Shown one piece after another: positions 54,315-61,440 of a stretch of DNA of 64,000 nt. Position 1 is the first letter of the stretch. Every line of letters begins with the position of its first letter. The stretch spans positions 26,796,193-26,860,192 of the forward strand of contig JAKGHH010000005.1 in the NCBI GenBank assembly GCA_022828595.1, read 5' to 3'. A model generated the notes under the pieces. That model worked only from the letters and a program-made list of their open reading frames with translations. It had not been told where the DNA came from and did not search any database. A program made the position numbers and the translations under genes. The stretch comes from Nelumbo lutea. Taxonomy: Eukaryota; Streptophyta; Magnoliopsida; Proteales; Nelumbonaceae.

Positions 54315-55079
54315 TTGACAGAAATGGAGTCTAAAATTCAGGCAGAAGGCAGTCTTGGGAACATCAGTTATGGTGGTATTTCTGAGATGGGTGGTCAGAT
54401 TACGACCGTAAAGTTTGATGGATCAAACTATTTGGAATGGGCCCAATCAGCCATGATGGCTATTGGTGGAAGAGGTAAATTAGGGTACCTCCTGGGAGAT
54501 ATGAAAGAACCTTCCAAGGGAGACCCGACATATACCAAGTGGATGCAAGAAAACTACTTGGTTATGACATGGCTGTGTAATTCTATGCAGCCTCATATTA
54601 GTCGGAATTATTTGTGGGCAAAAACAGCTAAGGAGATATGGGATGTTATGAAAGAAACTTACTCCCAACCCCTTAATGTTGCCAGAGCATACGAATTGAA
54701 ATGTGAAGTGAACACCCTTAAACAAGGAGAGAAACCGGTATCGGTCTACTTCTCTACTTTGAAGTCCTTGTGGCATGAGATTGATCACTTAGAGACTCTT
54801 GAGTGGGAGAGTCCCAAAGATGCTCAGACCCATAGAAAGCACATCGAGACAAACAGAGTGTTTGAGTTCCTGGCGGGACTGAACTCAGAATATGATATTG
54901 TGAGGCAGCAGATTTTGACTAGAGACAATGTGACTCTCTCTCAGGCTTACTCATTTGTACATAGTGAAGAAACCAGAAGGAAGGTTATGATGCAACCCAT
55001 ATCGCCTTTGCAGCGGCTACACCCAAATCAGGGGGTGATTCAGAGAAGGACAGGAGGAAGGAAGACAAGAAGGATGTAG
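54315..55079 (+). CDS. Copia element E Gag (frameshifted at its end)
   Basis: The capsid-type frame of 254 residues starts MTEMESKIQAEG and contains FDGSNYLEWAQSAMMAI, ENYLVMTWLCNSM, PVSVYFSTLKSLWHE and VFEFLAGLNSEYD, the usual UBN2/retrotran_gag order. Its last 19 or so residues are out of frame: a one-base indel near 55000 shifts the reading, and the true continuation (SEKDRRKEDKK, then the zinc knuckle CEHCKKPKHTKETC at 55083-55124) lies in the pol frame. Copia normally makes one Gag-Pol polyprotein. Confidence 0.85.
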   Translation: MTEMESKIQAEGSLGNISYGGISEMGGQITTVKFDGSNYLEWAQSAMMAIGGRGKLGYLLGDMKEPSKGDPTYTKWMQENYLVMTWLCNSMQPHISRNYLWAKTAKEIWDVMKETYSQPLNVARAYELKCEVNTLKQGEKPVSVYFSTLKSLWHEIDHLETLEWESPKDAQTHRKHIETNRVFEFLAGLNSEYDIVRQQILTRDNVTLSQAYSFVHSEETRRKVMMQPISPLQRLHPNQGVIQRRTGGRKTRRM

Positions 55080-55399
55080 TATGTGAACATTGTAAGAAGC
55101 CCAAACATACAAAAGAGACATGTTGGAAACTGCATCCCCACTTGGTTACTGCGAAGTTAAGAAACAAGAAGGGCATTGCTCATGTAGCCATGAACATTGA
55201 TTCAGCATCCTCATCTGGCACAAAAGGAACATCTTTGGAGACCTTAGCTGCAGTTCGGGCTGCCCTAATACAGCTAGAAAAGGAGGTTGGAAATTCAGCT
55301 CAGCCACCGCAGCCTCCATCAGCCCCTGTCACACCTGCCTTCGCCCATTCAGGTACTCGAGCTTCAGCCTATCATGCCTCAGCTCCGGGTACTACTTAA

Positions 55400-58300
55400 C
55401 CTTGTTGGGTGATAGACTCAGGTGCATTTGATCACATGACTAGCTTGTCTTCACTGTTTACTACTTACCATTTGTCTTCTGGTAGGGATAAGGTATCTAT
55501 TGCTGATGGCTCCTTGGTTCCTATTTCTGGGAAGGGTGACATCAAGCTTTCAGATACTATCTCCTTATCATATGTTTTGCATGTTCCTAAGCTTGATACT
55601 AACCTTCTTTCAGTCAGTAGTATTACCAAGCATATGAACTGCTCAGTAACCTTCTTCCCTGACCGATGTGTTTTTCAGGACTTGGAGACGCAGAAGGTGA
55701 TTGGGACTGGCCGTGAGACGAATGGGATCTATCTGCTCGGGGAGCGGTTTCGTCAGGGAGAGTCAGTAGAGAAGTTGTCTTTTGTTTCTAAGAGTGTGAG
55801 TCCGGTTATGCTTTGGCATAACCGATTAGGTCATTTGTCTTTTCGATCTTTACAGAGTTTGTTTCCTACTTTATTTGAGTCTATTGAGTTGTCTCAGCTA
55901 CAGTGTGAAAGTTGTGAGTTTGCTAAGCATTGTAGAAAGCCTTATTTATTGAATAATAAAAGGAGTGATAATTTTTTTGATATTGTGCATACTGACGTTT
56001 GGGGGCCTTATCATATCCCTTCCATGGGTGGGTACAGATATTTTTTGTTATTTGTTGATGACCATACCTGCTTTTCTTGGGTTTATCTCATGCGTTCACG
56101 AGATGAGGTACCTTCCCTGACCCAAAATTTTCACCAAATGATCCTAACCCAATTTGATGCCAAGATCAAAGTTCTCCGATCTGATAACGCAAAGGAATAC
56201 TTTGCTAAATCATTGACATCTTATCTTCTTCATCATGGGGTTATCCACCAGAGCTCTTGCCCTCATACACCTCAGCAGAATGGAGTTGCCGAGAGGAAGA
56301 ATAGGCACATTTTGGAAGTGGCTAGAAGCCTCATATTTACTTCTGATGTCCCTATTCGCTTCTGGGGGGACGCTATCCTCACGGCGGTATACCTTATTAA
56401 TCGGGTCCCTTCCAGGGTCCTTGATATGCGATCTCCTTTTTCGCTTCTACACCCACGTGAGGATTTGTTTTCTATTCCCCTTAAGACATTCGGTTGCACT
56501 TGCTTTGTTCAGCTTCTCGGACCCCATCCCTCCAAGTTCGAACCCAAAGCCTCCAAATGCATCTTCCTTGGTTATGCACAAACTCAAAAGGGTTATTGTT
56601 GTTATGATCCTGTCTCCGGGAGGAAGTTTGTCTCCATGGATGTCACTTTCTTTGAGGGGACACCCTATTATCCTCGGGTTGCCCCTCAGGGGGAGAATAG
56701 TGAGAGTGGGGGTTTGAGTTCTTGTCTTCAGGGGGAGAGCAGTGAGAATGGGGCAGTTCCTTTACCTATTCCATTGGGTGATGAGAACTGCAATGGTGAG
56801 GGTGGTCAGAGGGATCAGGAGATGAGGGAAAGCTACAATGGTGAGGGTGGTCAGAGGGATCAGGAGTTGAGGGTTTATCACAGGCGGTGCAGGCAGGTTG
56901 ATCCTGATCATCAGCAGTCCAGACCAGCTCCAATCTCATCTGCAGCTCCAGGTCCAGATACTTCAGTCCCAGAGCCCACAGAGACTTCCCCTACAAATGA
57001 TCTTGACCTTCCAATTGCAGTCCGTAAAGGGAAACAACATTGTACCACATCCACAGCCCATTGTATTTCCCATTTTTTATCCTATGATCGCCTATCTCCT
57101 ACCTACAGGTCCTACCTTAGCTCCATTTCCAATGTCCCTATTCCAAGAACAGTGCAAGAAGCCCTATCCATCCCTGAATGGAAAGATGCAATGCAAGTTG
57201 AGATGGATGCTCTGTTGAAGAACAACACCTGGGAGGTAGTTGATTTGCCAAAAGGAAAGAAACCAGTTGGGTGCAGATGGGTATTTACGGTGAAGCATAA
57301 TGCAGATGGATCTATTGAGAGGTATAAAGCTCGGCTAGTTGCAAGAGGGTTTACACAGACTTATGGCATAGATTATTTGGAGACATTTGCACCGGTAGCC
57401 AAGATGACTACTATTCGAGTTCTCTTGTCCCTTGCAGCAAGTCACACTTGGCCTTTATACCAAATGAACGTGAAAAATGCCTTTCTGAATGGAGATCTGC
57501 AGGAAGAAGTTTACATGCGTTTGCCTCCTGGATTCTATGATGCAGAAGTAGGTAAGAAGGTCTGCCGGCTCAACAAGGCTTTGTATGGTTTGAAACAGTC
57601 ACCTAGGGCTTGGTTCGATAGATTCAGACTAGCACTTGTGAAGTTTGGATATGTACAGGCCCAGTCAGATCATACCCTATTCATCAAGAGGGTGGAGTCC
57701 TCTTTGACACTGTTGGCAGTATATGTTGATGATATTATGGTCACAGGGAATGATAGCCATGAGATTGAGTCTCTTAAACAGCTTCTTCACCAAGAATTTG
57801 AGGTGAAGGACCTTGGTGTACTCCGGTATTTTTTGGGTATTGAGGTTGCTAGATCCAAACAGGGGATCTTTATATCTCAGAGGAAATATGTCCTAGACCT
57901 GTTGGTAGAAACTGGAAAGTTAGGTGTCAAGCCTGCAGATACACCAATTGAACAGAATCACAGGATTAGTGCCGAGAGTGGGGAGCTTCTTGAAGACAAA
58001 GTTATGTTCCAGCAACTGGTAGGAAAGCTCCTATATCTCTGCCTCACTCGGCCAGATATTACTTATGTTGTTAGTGTTGTCAGTCAGTACATGCATTCTC
58101 CTAGAACCACACATCTTCTTGCGGCAAAAAGAATATTAGCCTACTTGAAGAGATGCCCAGGTAGGGGTATACTTTTCAAGAACAACAATCACATGAAGGT
58201 GGAGGTTTATACTGATGCAGATTGGGCTGGGAGTGTTGATGACAGAAGGTCTACCTCGGGATATTGTGTCCTTGTGGGAGGAAACCTTGTCTCCTGGAGA

Positions 58301-58699
58301 AGTAAGAAACAAAATGTGGTCTCCCGGTCAAGTGCTGAAGCAGAATACAGGTCCATGGCCAATGGAGTGGCTGAAATCCTATGGCTAAGATCTCTACTTG
58401 AGGAGTTGGGTATTGAGTATAAGAAACCCCTGATGCTGTACTGTGATAATCAAGCCGCCATTAATATAGCACATAATCCAGTACAGCATGACAGAACCAA
58501 ACACATTGAAGTTGACCGCCATTTTGTGCGAGAGAGGGTCTCATCTCAAGAAGTATGCCTCCCTTACATCACATCCAGTATGCAACTAGCCGACATTCTT
58601 ACTAAAGTCGTATCAAGAAAGAAGCTAGAGGCGGATCTATCCAAGTTGGGAATGATGAACATATACTCCCAACTTGAGGGGGAGTGTAGAGAACATTGA
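55400..58699 (+). CDS. Copia element E Pol: protease, integrase, RT, RNase H
   Basis: A 1096-codon frame opens after an in-frame TAA at 55397. Numbering from 55409, the protease DSG is at residues 3-5, the pre-integrase His at 137 with Cys166/Cys169, and the integrase triad at Asp196, Asp259 and Glu295 (35 residues between the last two). RT motif A reads QMNVKNAFLNGDL with Asn687 where Asp is expected; YVDD is at 772-775. RNase H has Asp936, Glu977 and Asp1013. The frame passes the polypurine tract and ends in the 3' LTR at 58699. Loss of the RT aspartate predicts an inactive polymerase. Confidence 0.93.
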   Translation, partial: PCWVIDSGAFDHMTSLSSLFTTYHLSSGRDKVSIADGSLVPISGKGDIKLSDTISLSYVLHVPKLDTNLLSVSSITKHMNCSVTFFPDRCVFQDLETQKVIGTGRETNGIYLLGERFRQGESVEKLSFVSKSVSPVMLWHNRLGHLSFRSLQSLFPTLFESIELSQLQCESCEFAKHCRKPYLLNNKRSDNFFDIVHTDVWGPYHIPSMGGYRYFLLFVDDHTCFSWVYLMRSRDEVPSLTQNFHQMILTQFDAKIKVLRSDNAKEYFAKSLTSYLLHHGVIHQSSCPHTPQQNGVAERKNRHILEVARSLIFTSDVPIRFWGDAILTAVYLINRVPSRVLDMRSPFSLLHPREDLFSIPLKTFGCTCFVQLLGPHPSKFEPKASKCIFLGYAQTQKGYCCYDPVSGRKFVSMDVTFFEGTPYYPRVAPQGENSESGGLSSCLQGESSENGAVPLPIPLGDENCNGEGGQRDQEMRESYNGEGGQRDQELRVYHRRCRQVDPDHQQSRPAPISSAAPGPDTSVPEPTETSPTNDLDLPIAVRKGKQHCTTSTAHCISHFLSYDRLSPTYRSYLSSISNVPIPRTVQEALSIPEWKDAMQVEMDALLKNNTWEVVDLPKGKKPVGCRWVFTVKHNADGSIERYKARLVARGFTQTYGIDYLETFAPVAKMTTIRVLLSLAASHTWPLYQMNVKNAFLNGDLQEEVYMRLPPGFYDAEVGKKVCRLNKALYGLKQSPRAWFDRFRLALVKFGYVQAQSDHTLFIKRVESSLTLLAVYVDDIMVTGNDSHEIESLKQLLHQEFEVKDLGVLRYFLGIEVARSKQGIFISQRKYVLDLLVETGKLGVKPADTPIEQNHRISAESGELLEDKVMFQQLVGKLLYLCLTRPDITYVVSVVSQYMHSPRTTHLLAAKRILAYLKRCPGRGILFKNNNHMKVEVYTDADWAGSVDDRRSTSGYCVLVGGNLVSWRSKKQNVVSRSSAEAEYRSMANGVAEILWLRSLLEELGIEYKKPLMLYCDNQAAINIAHNPVQHDRTKHIEVDRHFVRERVSSQEVCLPYITSSMQLADILTKVVSRKKLEADLSKLGMMNIYSQLEGECREH

Positions 58700-59055
58700 T
58701 GTGGGCCCCACAGCTGTGGTACCACTCTGTCCGTAGGGTAGAATGTATCTAGTCACAGCTGTGGTTATTTTGTTGTTTTGTTATTTCTAGTTTCAGTTTT
58801 ATATTGGTTGTTATCTAGTCACAGTTATGATGTAAACACCAAGGGCAGATATGTCATTTCATGTAACTAGCATAACCTATATATATTAACTTAAAGTGGC
58901 GGCAGCAGAATGATTGACATTATGTTCTTCTCCTCAAAATCTGTGTTCTATTGCTCTTCCATCACTCTTTCTTCTACATCTTCTTCACTTTCTCTTCTCA
59001 TTGAACCTAAAATCTCTTAGTGATCAAGACTGAATAGCAGTCTTGAAAACCTACA
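58685..59055 (+). repeat. Copia E 3' LTR, 371 bp
   Basis: Begins TGTAGAGAAC after GAGGGGGAG and ends CCTACA before GGGAC. Five differences from the 5' LTR (near 58758, 58838, 58854, 58901 and 58921). Confidence 0.95.
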
Positions 59056-59059
59056 GGGA

Positions 59060-59488
59060 CGAAGCCTATTTCTTGTTGGACTGTCACTTCATTAGGGATC
59101 TATTTCTTGTTGGCTCTATTTCCCTTCCTCATATAGCTTCCAACTTATAGATTGCTGACATTCCCACGAAGCCTATGACGAGGTCTAGACATCTATTTCT
59201 TGTGGGCAAACTGATGCTTATGTTTCAGTATCAGTTTGAGGGGGAGTGTAGAGATACTTGATGTAATGTTGTTCTATGGTCTCTGTTGTTCCATAGCATT
59301 CATTTCTTTCTTATCTTTCAGCCCTCCAAGGACATCTTTGTAATTATTATTTTTTTATCTTTATCCCTTCAAGGTCCTCTTTGTAACTTATAAATAATAA
59401 GATATATAGACTCTTTGGGGGTGGGGGTCAACCATTCTGTTTGACACCCCTGAAACTCTTGGCGTTCTCTCAACCTAGAAGATTGACA
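59060..59488 (+). pseudogene. Copia element F tail: RNase H end and 3' LTR
   Basis: The sequence reads LDCHFIRDLFLVGSISLPHI and ADIPTKPMTRSRHLFLVGKL, the C-terminal end of Copia RNase H. A polypurine tract GAGGGGGAG (59238-59246) and an LTR starting TGTAGAGATACTTGATG at 59247 follow. This LTR start resembles that of element E, so E and F are related. The LTR end near 59488 is tentative. No upstream part of F is found left of element E. Confidence 0.75.
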
Positions 59489-59787
59489 CTTATTATATTT
59501 ATCTTCACTTCTTGATGGATGGAATACAAAATGAAATATCAAGACTAAATGAGAACTCTCATACCTATGTCATTTCTTCATCAAGCTACCTCTATGTTGT
59601 AAAAATATTCAGTTAAAATAATGTCAACCTGAAGTTTACAGATGATTTAATTCCATTTGAAAGTGGGTTACTTATTTCATTTGTAAAATAGCATTTCTAA
59701 TGGATCAATATGTTTATGCACTCAACAAAAAATAGCATCATAATGGAAAGAACTCTTTAACTTGCAAAGTATGTTATGTATACAAAC

Positions 59788-59848
59788 CTGTGTAATGATA
59801 ACGTTTAGGGGTACAGTGTTGTAACTACACCAAAACTGAACAACTAGC
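59788..59848 (-). CDS. MLO-like protein, penultimate exon (transmembrane helix 7)
   Basis: This 61-bp exon, too short for gene finders, lies between acceptor TTGGTACATGCAG and donor GTTTGT on the minus strand. It translates to LVVQFWCSYNTVPLNVIITQ after one base of a split codon. It matches the highly conserved MLO segment QxLCSYxTLPLYxxVTQ in the last membrane helix, which continues into MGS of the exon at 38618. Frame and phase fit exactly. Upstream exons must lie beyond the right edge. Confidence 0.85.
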
Positions 59849-60714
59849 CTGCATGTACCAAATGGAAAATTAAGATGCTTATTAAAAACCCATACAAATC
59901 ATAAAAATCCTGCATATATTTATTAAGAATAATAATACTTGATAGTAAAAATAATAAATGGTTCAAAAAATAGATGTTGTGCAAGTCAAAGAGGAAACCA
60001 TTTCTTTTTGGTTCAGAAAATAATAAATGGTTCAAAAAATACATGCATTGCCTACTTTCTTTTTGGTAGAAAATCTTCATTTTTAACTCACCCACCCCAA
60101 AAAGTACAAAATATTTATTTCAAAAACTGAGAAAACATTCCTGTTGTTCTGACAGTTACTATTTCCTTCCCTCCTCCTTAATCTCCTTACTTCTTGCTTC
60201 TTTCTCTTACCAATTCTCTCTTTGTATCTAATATCAACCTAGTCAGCATTAAAGCTTCTTTCTCTTAATCAAGCATGAATTTAGGAGTAGAAGAGAATTT
60301 ATGAATGGATAACCAATCCATATCTATTGAAAGATATATAGTGGAATAGAATCTAGAAAACCACATGCCAATAACTTCCTGTGCACACATGACAACCAGA
60401 TACATGTGATTTGATTTTTATTTTTTCACTTTCTACGGAAAAGTCAGGCTAGATCCTTCCAAAAAATGATAGAAAATGTTCAATATAACCACAAAGAAGG
60501 TACTCATTCTATTGGAAGAGAAGCCTTCTGTCTGGGTATTTTAGCCATACAGATCTGAGTTCATTTACATCATCTAGTGACCATTATGAAGTCACCCATG
60601 AATCAAGAAAACAGTTCTTCCCCTTCTGTGACCAAGATCTTGCTATCATACCAAGTTGTCAACTATGTTTCAATCGAGAGAAACAGAGAAGTTAAGAGAA
60701 AGGAGAAAAACTAG
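59849..60714 (-). other. MLO-like gene intron; no feature recognised
   Basis: AT-rich sequence with a local repeat AATAAATGGTTCAAAAAATA at about 59949 and 60020. I searched the minus strand for the next upstream MLO exon and found none before the Copia insertions. Confidence 0.45.
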
Positions 60715-61258
60715 AATAAGCAAACACCCATATACTCCGCTTTTGTACCTGACTTTGCAACCATAGACTGCTTCTTACTTCTCCAAGAGACCAAATTTCC
60801 TCCTACAAAGGTGCAAAAACCAACGGTGGATCACCTATGATCAACAGGACCAGCCTATTCAGCATCACTATAACCTTTGACCTTGGTATGGCCTTGTTTA
60901 GTGAAGAGAAGATCTCTACCAAGGTGCCTTTTTAAGTTGGAAAGAACACCTTCGACTACCTTAAAGTGGGAAGGCCTAGGTGAGTGCATAAACTGACTCA
61001 AAATACTCACAACAAATGCAATATCTGGTCTAGTCATGGAAAGATATACAAGTCTCCCAATAAGTCCCTGACATTGATGAACATCTGAAACTGCTTCACT
61101 TCACCTTCACATTTTCCAAGTTTATTACTTGGATGCACATCAGTCTCAACTGGTTTACATCCCAACTACCCAGTAACCTTCAATAGATCAAGGATATATT
61201 TCCCTTGGAAAATAAAAATGCTTTTACCAAACTGAGCAACTTCAATGCCAAAGTTAAA
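60715..61258 (-). pseudogene. Copia element H, RT/RNase H fragment
   Basis: The minus strand reads FGIEVAQFGKSIFIFQGKYI, LGCKPVETDVHPSNKLGK, MTRPDIAFVVSILSQFMHSP and GGNLVSWRSKKQSMVAKS. Stops and a frameshift are present. It stops at about 61258, where element G begins, so the missing 5' part of H probably lies beyond G, off the window. Confidence 0.8.
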
Positions 61259-61298
61259 GTATTCAGAAATAAAAAAAGAGAAGAAGAAGAAGAGGTTC

Positions 61299-61440
61299 TG
61301 TTGAGAGTCTATGGTGTGTTACTGTTCACACCTTGAAATATTTTACTTAACACTTTGAAGAAAATTAAAAATAGGTCCTCGAATAGGCGCCCAAATACAA
61401 AAAAACATGAAAGGACATAAATGCACTTACACTCTCAACA
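61299..61440 (-). repeat. Copia G 3' LTR, only 142 bp
   Basis: On the minus strand the LTR starts TGTTGAGAGTGTAAGTGC at 61440, directly after GCTTGAGGGGGAG, and ends AGACTCTCAACA at 61299. The termini TGTTGAGAGT/ACTCTCAACA are near-perfect inverted repeats. Short for Copia. The matching 5' LTR is beyond the right edge. Confidence 0.75.

Larger units (their letters stand above)
53100..59055 (+). mobile_element. Copia element E, complete insertion of 5956 bp
   Basis: It has two 371-bp LTRs with five differences (about 98.7% identity), a perfect 5-bp duplication, primer site, gag, an almost uninterrupted pol and a polypurine tract. It inserted next to the 5' edge of the Copia F tail. It is the best preserved element in the window, and the only coding lesions seen are one frameshift, one TAA and an RT active-site change. 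Confidence 0.95.
38619..59787 (-). other. MLO-like gene, last intron of about 21.2 kb
   Basis: The donor is CAG|GTTTGT (minus strand at 59787) and the acceptor TTTTCAG|ATG (at 38619). Phase agrees: the left exon ends with a full Gln codon and the next begins with Met, giving ...IITQ|MGSKF, as in MLO proteins. The intron contains Copia elements I (-), C, D, E and F (+). That transcription crosses all of it is inferred from exon order and intact coding, not shown. Confidence 0.75.
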
